The translations under genes and the position numbers were made by a program. Below, piece after piece: positions 26,508 through 34,780 of a DNA stretch of 40,865 nt; position 1 is the first letter of the stretch, and every line of letters starts with the position of its first letter. Below the pieces are notes generated by a model. The model worked only from the letters and a program-made list of their open reading frames with translations. It was not told where the DNA came from and did no database searches. The stretch covers positions 1 to 40,865 of the forward strand of contig JAFZWE010000009.1 in assembly GCA_017617445.1 (NCBI GenBank), in the 5' to 3' direction. The DNA comes from Bacteroidales bacterium (GTDB lineage Bacteria; Bacteroidota; Bacteroidia; Bacteroidales; WCHB1-69).

Positions 26508-28894
26508 TGAAACACAATGTTATTGTTGAGTTGTCTCGTTGCAAGGGTGTGAGCCTGCTCTTTTTACTTTTGCTGTTCACGCTTCTTGCCCCTGCGCAGA
26601 CCACCCAAAACGGCTATGTGAAAACCACGGGTCGGATGGACAACAAGGGAAACCTGATTCCCGGCACCCGCATCGGAGGGGTTTCCATCCAACTCACAGG
26701 AGGCCACTCCACCGTGGCCGATGCCAACGGCAACTTTACACTGACGGCACCCGACACGAAGTTCTACCTCAGCGATGTGCAGAAGCAGGGCTATGTGCTC
26801 ACCGACCCCGAAATGCTGAAAAAGCAATATGTATGCTCCTCCAACCCGCTGGTGATTTCAATGGAGACCAAGGAGAAACTCGCCGACGACCAGTTGGCCG
26901 CCGAGCGGAAACTGCGCCGCCAGCTTCAGAAGCAGCTGCAACAGAAGGAAGAGGAGATCGATGCCCTCAAGGAGGAGAACAAAATTACCGAAGAGGAATA
27001 CCGCAAGGCGATGAAGAAACTCTATGCCTATCAGGAGAGCAATGAAAAGCTCGTCTCCGACATGGCCAAACGATACGCGGAGCTCGATTACGACCTGCTG
27101 GATGAGTTCTACCGGCAGGTGACGTTCTGCATTGAGAACGGCGACCTCGTGAAGGCCGACTCGCTGCTGCACTCCCGCGGCAATGTGTCGCAACAGATTG
27201 AAGAGGCCCGAAAGAAAGCACAAGCAATCAGCGAGGAAAATGAAAAACTGCGTCAGGCCGAAGCGGTATTGGCCGCCGACATCGACGAGCTGGCTCGCCG
27301 TTGCAATAGCTACTATGAGAAATTCGCCGCGCAATTTGAAAACGACTCCGCAGCCTATTACATGGAGCTGCGAGCGAGTCTGGACACAACGAAGGTGGAC
27401 TGGCAGTTGGATGCAGCTTCGTTCATTATGAAATACCTCGCTGGCTACAAAAAAGCCTTGTTCTATTACCAACGCGCCCTGCGACAGGCACTTTCCCAAT
27501 ACGGGGAACAACATCCGTATGTGATGAAGAGCTATAACAATATGGCTATCGGATATTTTAATATTGGCGAATACGAGCGTGCATTGGAATATCATAAAAA
27601 ATCCTTAGCCATCCGCAAAGCGGTTTACGGGGAAAACCATCCTGATGTGGCAACCAGCTATGGCAACCTCGGCAATGTTTATGGTGAACTCGGAGACTAT
27701 GCCCATGAGTTGGAATGTTACCACAAAGCCATGGAGATACGAAAAGCAGTCTATGGGGAGAACCATCCTGATGTGGCCATGAATTATAGCGACCTTGGTG
27801 TTGCGTATGAGTATTCAGGCGACTATGCACAGGCATTAGAGTGCCATCAAAAGGCTTTGGATATCAGAAAGTCGGTTTTGGGTGAACATCACACTGATGT
27901 GGCGGACAGCTACATCAACCTGGGAATATTATATGCTGATATAGAAGATTTTGAAAAGGCATACGAGTGTTTTCAAAAGGCTTTGGACATACAAAAAGAC
28001 ATTTACAGCGAACACCATCCTGACGTGGCGGAAATCTACAATAACCTTGGATTGGTCTGCAGCTCATTGGGAAATCACACCCAGGCATTGGAGTATATCC
28101 AGAAAGGATTGGACATCATGAAATCCTTTTTCGGGGAGTCGCATCCGAAAGTGGCCATCGTTTACAACAGCATGGGGACAGTGTATTCCGAACAAGCTGA
28201 CTATCCCCATGCTTTGGAGTATTACCAAAAGGCGTTAACCATCCAGAAATTGTTTTTGGGAAATAATCATCCTGATGTGGCCCTCAGCTACATCAATATC
28301 GGCGACGTGTATTCTTGCCAAAAAGACAGCAAACAGGCCATGGAATATTACCAAAAGGCATTGGATATCTTGCAATCACTTTATGGGGACGGGCATCCCT
28401 ATGTGGCTATGATTTATAGCAATATGGGGGAATTGTATGATGTACAAGGCGATTACGCACAAGCACAGAAGTATTACCAAAAGGCCCTGCCCATCCTTAA
28501 GTCGGTTTTTGGCGAGGAGTATCCGTTGACAATAAAAACTGAAAAGAAATTAGCGTTGCTTCCCCAAAAGAAAATCGCACTAAATCCTGCCGCCATGGCA
28601 CAGTATGTCTATACGTTGACCTTTGACGCTGACGCAAACCAAGAATTTTCAGGGGAATATGTAGTGCTGGAGCTCAACAAATGGACCATCGACAGTGAAG
28701 AATCTCTCTTCATCTTATCCGAAGAAACAAAAGAGAAATCCATCCCTTGCATAATGATGAAAGACGAAGTGATAACAACGTGTACTGTTACTGAGGATTC
28801 TAATGTGACACTTGATATGAAGAAGGTGGGGAAAAAGGAGAAACAGCGGATCACGGAGAAGTATCACCAATGGAAAAATGAACAGGGGAAATAG
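26504..28894 (+). CDS. Exported TPR protein, paralogue 4 of 4
   Basis: The 796-residue protein starts at ATG 26504, overlapping the stop of paralogue 3 as ATGA. ATG 26507 is an equal alternative. The signal peptide is longer and has a polar lead before VSLLFLLLLFTLLAPAQ. The beta sandwich, coiled coil, about eight TPR units (YYQKALDI, NHPDVA) and the C-terminal domain (FSGEYVVLELNKW, LDMKKVGKKEKQRI) match paralogues 1 and 2. Overlap of the stop and start codons suggests translational coupling. After its stop there are 72 bp before the channel-like gene, with no clear hairpin. Confidence 0.82.
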   Translation: MMKHNVIVELSRCKGVSLLFLLLLFTLLAPAQTTQNGYVKTTGRMDNKGNLIPGTRIGGVSIQLTGGHSTVADANGNFTLTAPDTKFYLSDVQKQGYVLTDPEMLKKQYVCSSNPLVISMETKEKLADDQLAAERKLRRQLQKQLQQKEEEIDALKEENKITEEEYRKAMKKLYAYQESNEKLVSDMAKRYAELDYDLLDEFYRQVTFCIENGDLVKADSLLHSRGNVSQQIEEARKKAQAISEENEKLRQAEAVLAADIDELARRCNSYYEKFAAQFENDSAAYYMELRASLDTTKVDWQLDAASFIMKYLAGYKKALFYYQRALRQALSQYGEQHPYVMKSYNNMAIGYFNIGEYERALEYHKKSLAIRKAVYGENHPDVATSYGNLGNVYGELGDYAHELECYHKAMEIRKAVYGENHPDVAMNYSDLGVAYEYSGDYAQALECHQKALDIRKSVLGEHHTDVADSYINLGILYADIEDFEKAYECFQKALDIQKDIYSEHHPDVAEIYNNLGLVCSSLGNHTQALEYIQKGLDIMKSFFGESHPKVAIVYNSMGTVYSEQADYPHALEYYQKALTIQKLFLGNNHPDVALSYINIGDVYSCQKDSKQAMEYYQKALDILQSLYGDGHPYVAMIYSNMGELYDVQGDYAQAQKYYQKALPILKSVFGEEYPLTIKTEKKLALLPQKKIALNPAAMAQYVYTLTFDADANQEFSGEYVVLELNKWTIDSEESLFILSEETKEKSIPCIMMKDEVITTCTVTEDSNVTLDMKKVGKKEKQRITEKYHQWKNEQGK

Positions 28895-28966
28895 CTGACT
28901 TTCCTTTGGCAATGATGATTCTGATGATAAAAACGAATTTTGTTTATTGATAAATCTATTGATATC

Positions 28967-30928
28967 ATGAATTTTCAAACGTGGCTTCCCAAGAGTATGT
29001 CCAAAATCTCGTCGAGATTCATTTGGCTGCTGCTCTGTATAATCGTGATTTCCATCATCCTGATCCCAGTTGTGGGAGAAATCGTGCCTTGTATGAGGTT
29101 TGTGAGCAAATTCTGGGTGGATATTTTCAGTCCGGTGAGCCTGCGACAGATATCGTATAAGGGCAGCTGCGACGACAACATGGGCATCGCCTCTGCCGTG
29201 GCCTACGCGATAGGTTTTGTCTTGATTACCATTATCATGATTCCCATAGTTACGAACTATATGCGTACGATGGGCGACCGCTATTTGGATGGCACACTGA
29301 AAAAATACGCTTGGAAAGGGCATATCCTCTTTTTGGGCTTCGACAGTATGATGCTGTGCGCCCTGAAAGACGCTTGCCAACAGGGAAAACAGGTGGTGCT
29401 GGCGGTACCGACGGATGTGCGGCAAGTCCGTGACCGTCTCCGTGAGATGCTGCCGGTCGATAAATTCGAGCGTTTGGAGGTGGTGCAGTGCAACAAATGC
29501 GATGTTCAGGATCTTCAGATGAAGGCGTGCGTCAGTGAAGCGTACGAGATTTTTATCATCGGTCAGTCGGACGACCCGATGCACGATGCCAACAACCTCA
29601 AGTCGTTGGATCACATTTGCGAAATGGTGACTGCCCCTGAAAACTTCCGCTGCCACGTCCATATTCGCAATATCGTGACCTTCGCGCTGATGCAACGGCA
29701 GGGATTGGGAGTGAAAGACAGCCTGCGCAACAAGGCCATGGCCTTCAACTTTTATGAGAATATCGCAGGGAATCTGTTGTCGGATTTTGAAAGCGGCAAA
29801 AAGCTGATGACATTGGACTACCAGAATGAGCGGCAGAATCTCTCCAACTGCCCCGGCACGACCGCTCATCTGCTCATTCTCGGCATGACACAGATGGGAC
29901 TGGCTTTGGCCCGTGAGGCGCTCATGGTGGCGCATTACCCCAACCATCGCGTCAAAATCACGCTGGTGGACGACCGCGCCCAAGAAGAAATGTATTACTT
30001 TATAGGCCGCTATAAGGAGCTGTTCAAATGGTGCCATCATTCGTATGCTGAGCTCGATGCGTTGAATCTTGAGGATCATGTCCCTCTCCGCGTTGCTGAC
30101 AATCCTCTTTTGGACGTTGAATTTGAATTTATTCAGGGAAGCATTGCACACCCCAAGCTGATGAATCTCATTGAGGCTTGGGCCAAAGACAAAAGTCAGA
30201 TTCTGACGATGGCGGTTTGCACCAATGACTCTCCCAAGAATATGGCAACGGCATTGTATCTTCCGCGCACCCTGCTGGAGGGCGACAACCCCATCCATGT
30301 TTGGGTCTATCAACATGATGACGATAGTATGCAGGGGTTCAGCGACCACCCGATGTTCCAGTACCTGCATGTTTTCTCTCCCGGCGAATATGGCAGTCTG
30401 AACACCCCCGGAAATACCATCCGAGAGCTGGTGGAGTCCGTGGATTTTGCCTATCGTCAATCCTACAACCCGGATGCAAAGGAGGTCGGCTGGATGGAAA
30501 TGTCGCATTATGAGAGGTGGTCGAATGTTTATAATGTACGTTCCATCATCGCCAAACTGCGCGGGCTGGGCTATGCAATGACCTGGGCCAATGGCGCCGT
30601 GGAATCGTTGGCTTGTTTGGCTCCCAATACTCCTGGAAACTGCGAGCATTTCCCGACGGAGGAGGAGATCCTGCAGTTGAGTGTAACGGAACAATTCCGC
30701 TGGGTGACGGATACGTTGACCCGAGGGTTCCGTCCTACTACGAAAGAGGAACATTACAAGGTGTCTGAATTAGGGAAAGATTTTAAAAGAGAATTGAAAA
30801 ACAGGCATTTCGCACACGATGACATCCGTCCGTTTGATGAACTGGATGAAGAAACGGCAAAAATCAATATCGACATGACGAAAGCCATCATAGACATTAT
30901 CAAGAAAAAAATGACTCAAAAGATATGA
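28967..30928 (+). CDS. Two-helix membrane protein with two RCK/TrkA-N-like domains (channel-like)
   Basis: I start at ATG 28967 (MNFQTWLPKSM...). A TTG nine codons upstream is less likely. The 653-residue protein has helices at about residues 18-37 (WLLLCIIVISIILIPVVG) and 76-97 (AYAIGFVLITIIMIPIVT), with a ~40-residue loop between. A linker leads to a Rossmann-like domain at about 118-255 (KGHILFLGFD, KQVVLAVPTD, YEIFIIGQSDDP) and a second at about 301 onward (AHLLILGMTQMGLALAREAL, ITLVDD). The order resembles BK, CASTOR and other ligand-gated channels with tandem RCK domains. However, the classical TVGYG filter is absent and the loop reads GSCDDNMG instead. It could be a channel of unknown ion, or a nucleotide-sensing membrane protein. 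Overlap with the RyR gene implies a shared function. Confidence 0.78.
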   Translation: MNFQTWLPKSMSKISSRFIWLLLCIIVISIILIPVVGEIVPCMRFVSKFWVDIFSPVSLRQISYKGSCDDNMGIASAVAYAIGFVLITIIMIPIVTNYMRTMGDRYLDGTLKKYAWKGHILFLGFDSMMLCALKDACQQGKQVVLAVPTDVRQVRDRLREMLPVDKFERLEVVQCNKCDVQDLQMKACVSEAYEIFIIGQSDDPMHDANNLKSLDHICEMVTAPENFRCHVHIRNIVTFALMQRQGLGVKDSLRNKAMAFNFYENIAGNLLSDFESGKKLMTLDYQNERQNLSNCPGTTAHLLILGMTQMGLALAREALMVAHYPNHRVKITLVDDRAQEEMYYFIGRYKELFKWCHHSYAELDALNLEDHVPLRVADNPLLDVEFEFIQGSIAHPKLMNLIEAWAKDKSQILTMAVCTNDSPKNMATALYLPRTLLEGDNPIHVWVYQHDDDSMQGFSDHPMFQYLHVFSPGEYGSLNTPGNTIRELVESVDFAYRQSYNPDAKEVGWMEMSHYERWSNVYNVRSIIAKLRGLGYAMTWANGAVESLACLAPNTPGNCEHFPTEEEILQLSVTEQFRWVTDTLTRGFRPTTKEEHYKVSELGKDFKRELKNRHFAHDDIRPFDELDEETAKINIDMTKAIIDIIKKKMTQKI

Positions 30929-31224
30929 AAACAAAACATTATACACCCAATCCCATTGACACCTCCCGTATAGAGTTGCCAACCGAGCTCCTTGATTTGG
31001 CCGAGACCATGGCCCGGAACGTGCACGAAGTGTGGGCGAGAACCCGCCTTGAACAAGGATGGACCTACGGCCCTGAACGCAATGACCCGCTCAAAGAGCA
31101 TCCCTGCCTCGTGCCCTACGACGAGCTTCCGGAAAGTGAAAAGGAATACGACCGCCACACCTCCCTCGAAACCCTGAAGATGCTGGCGGCCTTGGGCTGG
31201 AAGCTGGTGAAAACGGAGGAATAG
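30925..31224 (+). CDS. RyR-domain protein (ryanodine receptor repeat, bacterial)
   Basis: The 99-residue protein is a single RyR domain. Its conserved core is visible: YTPNPIDTSRIELP, LAETMARNVHEVWA, GWTYGPERND, HPCLVPYDELPESEK and YDRHTSLETLKMLAALGW. RyR repeats occur in animal ryanodine receptors and as stand-alone or fused domains in bacteria. A structure of a Bacteroides example has been determined, but the ligand is not settled. The ATG at 30925 overlaps the stop of the channel-like gene by 4 bp, so the two are probably made in equal amounts and may bind each other. No membrane helix or signal is present, so it is cytosolic. A palindromic repeat follows 19 bp after the stop. Confidence 0.9.
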   Translation: MKTKHYTPNPIDTSRIELPTELLDLAETMARNVHEVWARTRLEQGWTYGPERNDPLKEHPCLVPYDELPESEKEYDRHTSLETLKMLAALGWKLVKTEE

Positions 31225-31243
31225 AGGGCGGGCATACCTCCCC

Positions 31244-31287
31244 GTAGGGCTGCCATTGTAGGGCTGCCATAGTATGACAGCCCTACA
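31244..31287. repeat. REP-like palindrome with partial direct copy (possible terminator)
   Basis: TGTAGGGCTG (31257-31266) and CAGCCCTACA (31278-31287) form a perfect 10-bp inverted repeat with an 11-bp loop, part of which can pair (CATA/TATG). A 13-bp direct copy of its left side (GTAGGGCTGCCAT, 31244-31256) stands directly in front of the copy at 31258-31270. It lies between the RyR gene and a converging gene, so it could also act as a transcription stop. The ~160-bp gap holds nothing else I can name. Confidence 0.65.
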
Positions 31288-31385
31288 GTTCAGAAAGGAA
31301 CCGACTGGCAGAAGGGGCAACAGAGGTGGGCTCTGGTTCCGATGAGGCGAACTTTTTCCCACCATGTAAGAGACTACGGCGTGTA

Positions 31386-32216
31386 TCAGTCTCTCACGCA
31401 CCGCACCGAGCAACCCTCACCTTTGTCTACAGTTCCTCTTCCCACTGTGGCACTGTGATAGTAAATTCCCCGGTAGAAGGCTGGCCATACAACGGGATTA
31501 TCACCATAAATAGTGGTAAGGTCCCCGCCGTGTTCAATATCCGTAGAGCTCCAAAAGCGGGCATATTCACCGAAGTGAACGCAGCCATCTGTGTAGGTGC
31601 CGGCAGGACGGGCGGAAAAACCGGTGGTGTTGTTGTATTCAGGAGTATTGCCTACCGCACACTCCGCATACGAAACCTTCCATCCCGTACTGCAGGCCAA
31701 AGCCTTGGCGATGGCGGTGGGGTCATCGCCACAGTTTATGTGGTGCTGGCTGAGATAGTCGGTGAGCTGTGTCCATTCCGCGTCGCTCGGCAGATGCCAG
31801 CCGTCGGGACATACGCCCTGTACCCCCGAAGGATTAGCATCGCTGCCAGAAGACACTCCCCGCACTGCTGTTGTCCAATTGTACAGGTAACCGTATTCTT
31901 CCACGTTGTTCACGTCGTTATCGGGATAATAGAGCCGCAAATTCAATCCGTTCGTATTGTCAACGTAAGGTATGGCGGTGCTGTCGGCGTAACGGTGGGC
32001 ACGCAGGTTCTGCGCCATCCATACCTGACTGCCAATCTGTACGGCATCGTAGTGGTGCCCTTCAATGTCGGTGACGGCATCGGGAATCATCACCAACACA
32101 GCGGGATTTTCCGGGTCAACAGGGGTAGGCTCTGGTTCCGGTTGGGGATCTTTCTCGCAACTAACCAACATCACCACAGCCATCATGCTGAATAGTATTG
32201 ATGTTATCTTTTTCAT
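31386..32216 (-). CDS. FISUMP-domain lipoprotein
   Basis: The 276-residue protein has a lipoprotein signal with lipobox V-S-C and Cys at residue 20, then a Pro/Glu-rich linker (PEPEPTPVDPENP). One Fibrobacter-succinogenes-type domain fills the rest. Typical features are DIEGHHYDAVQIGSQVWMAQ, the YGYLYNW segment, GVCPDGWHLPSDAEW and the end SVRCVRD. The domain has a C-type-lectin-like / formylglycine-generating-enzyme-like feel with conserved Trp and Cys, but its ligand is unknown. It is probably surface- or periplasm-exposed. It lies 41 bp after the larger FISUMP gene on the same strand and probably shares its transcript. Confidence 0.85.
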   Translation of the reverse strand: MKKITSILFSMMAVVMLVSCEKDPQPEPEPTPVDPENPAVLVMIPDAVTDIEGHHYDAVQIGSQVWMAQNLRAHRYADSTAIPYVDNTNGLNLRLYYPDNDVNNVEEYGYLYNWTTAVRGVSSGSDANPSGVQGVCPDGWHLPSDAEWTQLTDYLSQHHINCGDDPTAIAKALACSTGWKVSYAECAVGNTPEYNNTTGFSARPAGTYTDGCVHFGEYARFWSSTDIEHGGDLTTIYGDNPVVWPAFYRGIYYHSATVGRGTVDKGEGCSVRCVRD

Positions 32217-32257
32217 CTTATAATAATTATTAAAGATTTGATATACAATAAATTATA

Positions 32258-34441
32258 TTATTCATTACGCAGACAGCGCACCGATAATCTGGCAGGTGGA
32301 TAAATAACAGTTTCTAGATACAAATCAGTATCTATCGTCCACAGCTGTGCACAGAAGTTGTAAGCGTTGCTTAGGAATTGAGCATAATTGAATATACCAA
32401 TATCTTGGTAAGAGCCATAAGAAGTGGGGCGAATGGTAAATCCCGTGGCATTGTTGGTGGACGGTTCTCCTCCCACTGAACATGTCCCATTGACGTGCAT
32501 CCACCCTGTCTGTGCAGCCAGTGCTTTGGCATTACTCACACCATCTTCATTGCAAGTCAGTTCCGGATGGGTGGCAAAATAGTTGTATAAGTCCAGCCAT
32601 TCGTAGCGGCTGGGGATATGCCATCCTTCCGGACAGATGCCCCTGTAGTGTCCGTTGGTGTCAGCGCACCACTCCCCTTCTGAACCGATGGTGTCCAAGG
32701 CGACAGCCCAGGAATAGAGCAAACCCAACTCGTTGCCGACATTGCTAGCCGAATCATGGTTGGGCCAGTAGGCACCGACTTCCGTGTAGTCATATCCATT
32801 TTGACTGGTGTATGCAAACGAGTCGTTGATGAAGCGTTGGCCGGTGCGTGGGGAGGTCTCGCAACGCATGTTCTCTTTTGTCCAGCACTGGCTGCCAATC
32901 TGCACGGTGTGGTACACGATGCCCTCGTGGTCCGCAACAGTGGGCATATCAGGGCATGGGGTGCCGTATTCTTCCTCCTCAGGGTCTTCCTCTTCCAAAG
33001 CATAATCACGCAGACAGCGCACCGAGAAGCAGTTGTCGGGGTCGGACCATGAACGAACTCTTCCAATTTCCCATGAACTATTTAGTTGCATCGCAACAGG
33101 AGACGATAATGATGCCCTTGAACTGCTCCAGAAGACAGCCGTACTGAACATATCGGCATAATAGGTATAGTACCAGCCGGCAGGCATTGCAGAAAAACCA
33201 GTGGCATTGTTTGCCCCCAGGTCGTTACCAGGGTCGCAAGTTGCGGTGGTGTCGCGCCAGCCTGTCTGTGCGGCTAAAGATTTTGCCAAATAGGGTGAAT
33301 AGTAATTATTGGGGTCGTCAGGGTTGCTACACAGGTATTCACTTTGTGACGATACATATTTCTTCAACTCATACCATTCATTGTAGCTGGGCACATGCCA
33401 TCCTTCGGGACAGATGCCTCTGCGGTGGCCTTTGAAGAAGGCCCATACGGGGTGTATGCGGGTAGTGTCCACATGCAACTCACCGTAGGTGGTATTGAAG
33501 GTGTCCACCGCCGCGTTCCAGTTGTAGAGTACTCCGTAGCCCAGCGGCGCGTAGGTGGCTGAGTCGCCCAGCATCCAGTGCGCCTGCTTGCCCGTGGCGG
33601 TATAGGGAGTTCCTTCCGGTGTAATCAGATAGGTTCCTGTGGTTGGTGAGGTTACGCACCGCATATTCTCCCGTGTCCAGCACTGGCTGCCAATCTGCAC
33701 GGTGTGGTACACGTTGCCTTCGTGGTCGGCAACGGTGGGCATACCTGGACAAGGTATGGCATCGGCAGCGAAAAATTCCATGGAGAGGGCTTCGTCATAA
33801 CTCTGCGGCTGGGCAATCACCGCACTCTGGCGGGTGATGTTGCTGATGGTGGCATAGCCGATGTAGCGCATGTAGTCGCCGGGCAGGAAATCGTGCGTGG
33901 AGGTGCCCTTCAGCTGCAGCGTGCGCGGGTTGTAGGTGCTACCCGTGAACATAATCCGGTCGGAGCCGCCGTGTCCCGTGTTCACCATCTTCAGACTCTG
34001 CCGGCGGGTCGGAGTCTGCACGGTGAGGATATACATTTGCGGTGTGGAAAGGCTGATGTTGAAGTAGTTGTCGCCGGCAGCCAGCTCCGTCTGGCATTGC
34101 GCGTAGAGGCGCCCCTGTAGGTCCACAATGGTGAGTTGTGCCCGCTCGTTGGCTGGCGAGCTGAGGTTCACCCGCGTGGCTCCGTCAAACGGGTTGGGCA
34201 TCACCTTCGTCTCCTCCTTCAGCGTATGGTTTCCCACCCCCACACCGATGGCGAGGGTATAGACCGTGTCGGGGAAGGCGATGGTCTCCTGCCAGCCCCG
34301 CGAGAGGTTGGCGATCACCACGCGGTCGAGTTGCACGTAGGCGTTGTTCTGGTCCTGACCGGTGAACGTCAGCGTAACGCTCTGCCCCCAAAGGGCAATG
34401 CTTCCGAATAGGAAGAGGGAAAATAATATGAGCTTTTTCAT
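32258..34441 (-). CDS. Exported protein with sorting-like domain and two FISUMP domains
   Basis: The 727-residue protein has a signal peptide (residues 1-20). A region at about residues 80-155 has a T9SS type A sorting-domain look (VMPNPFDGATRVNL, VDLQGRLYAQ, PQMYILTVQT, then a KMVNTG end), although such domains normally lie at the C-terminus. Two FISUMP domains follow at about residues 231-475 and 490-727. Both open with a near-identical segment (MPTVADHEG, VYHTVQIGSQCWT-x-ENMRC) and end SVRCLR. The DNA for the openings is also highly alike, so one domain is a duplicate. Function is unknown. A surface or periplasmic binding role is likely. A -7 element lies about 100 bp upstream. Confidence 0.82.
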   Translation of the reverse strand: MKKLILFSLFLFGSIALWGQSVTLTFTGQDQNNAYVQLDRVVIANLSRGWQETIAFPDTVYTLAIGVGVGNHTLKEETKVMPNPFDGATRVNLSSPANERAQLTIVDLQGRLYAQCQTELAAGDNYFNISLSTPQMYILTVQTPTRRQSLKMVNTGHGGSDRIMFTGSTYNPRTLQLKGTSTHDFLPGDYMRYIGYATISNITRQSAVIAQPQSYDEALSMEFFAADAIPCPGMPTVADHEGNVYHTVQIGSQCWTRENMRCVTSPTTGTYLITPEGTPYTATGKQAHWMLGDSATYAPLGYGVLYNWNAAVDTFNTTYGELHVDTTRIHPVWAFFKGHRRGICPEGWHVPSYNEWYELKKYVSSQSEYLCSNPDDPNNYYSPYLAKSLAAQTGWRDTTATCDPGNDLGANNATGFSAMPAGWYYTYYADMFSTAVFWSSSRASLSSPVAMQLNSSWEIGRVRSWSDPDNCFSVRCLRDYALEEEDPEEEEYGTPCPDMPTVADHEGIVYHTVQIGSQCWTKENMRCETSPRTGQRFINDSFAYTSQNGYDYTEVGAYWPNHDSASNVGNELGLLYSWAVALDTIGSEGEWCADTNGHYRGICPEGWHIPSRYEWLDLYNYFATHPELTCNEDGVSNAKALAAQTGWMHVNGTCSVGGEPSTNNATGFTIRPTSYGSYQDIGIFNYAQFLSNAYNFCAQLWTIDTDLYLETVIYPPARLSVRCLRNE

Positions 34442-34536
34442 GGTTGTGGGATTTTATAAAGGGACTTCTATTTTATTTCTCGCTACTCCTTCAGACTCTG
34501 CAAGTCCCATCAACAGAATCTGAAAATACAACGGGG

Positions 34537-34544
34537 CAAATTTA
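34537..34544 (-). promoter_or_regulatory. Candidate -7 element for the FISUMP genes
   Basis: On the minus strand the bases read TAAATTTG, matching TAnnTTTG. CTTG about 20 bp further upstream on the same strand is close to the -33 TTTG. Confidence 0.5.
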
Positions 34545-34705
34545 CACATTATTTTCTGATTTTCAAGGGGGTGTTCAGTTTTTTAATTTAAAATAATGTA
34601 ACAAAATCATGTGGCAACGAAGTTGATAATTTGCCAGGCATTGACATGGAATTGGAGGTTGACAAATGTGAATCAATGAATTTGTAACTTGAAAGAAATG
34701 AATCC

Positions 34706-34736
34706 AAATGAGAGTGACTTTTAGTCACCCTCATTT
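34706..34736. terminator. Terminator after the pseudokinase-AAA+ gene
   Basis: A 14-base arm (34706-34719) pairs with 34723-34736 around a TTT loop, with one A-C mismatch. It lies 45 bp beyond the stop of the minus-strand gene. The flanking T-run on the minus strand is short; it is longer on the plus strand. Confidence 0.7.
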
Positions 34737-34780
34737 TTATACACCCCACTTCAAAAGTGCTAATTTTTCAATATCAGACC

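Larger units (their letters stand above)
34442..34780. other. Intergenic gap between the FISUMP and chaperone-type operons
   Basis: The 339 bp hold a candidate promoter for the FISUMP gene and a hairpin terminator (separate entries). The stretch 34565-34700 between them is AT-rich and has no coding frame, tRNA or repeat that I can see. Confidence 0.6.

Noticed and set aside
20030-28550. Regular repeats of about 126 bp, at first glance like an array
   Set aside because: They are 42-codon TPR units in frame and diverged from one another. There are no identical short repeats with unique spacers as in CRISPR.
28715-30754. A 679-codon open frame on the minus strand, opposite the end of TPR paralogue 4 and most of the channel-like gene
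   Set aside because: The plus-strand frame has clear RCK and membrane features and overlaps the RyR start. The antisense product is rich in His, Gln and Arg without any domain, as expected for a shadow frame from codon bias.
30925-31224. RyR domain as a sign of eukaryotic contamination
   Set aside because: RyR domains are known from bacteria including Bacteroides, and the gene overlaps a bacterial gene by 4 bp without introns.
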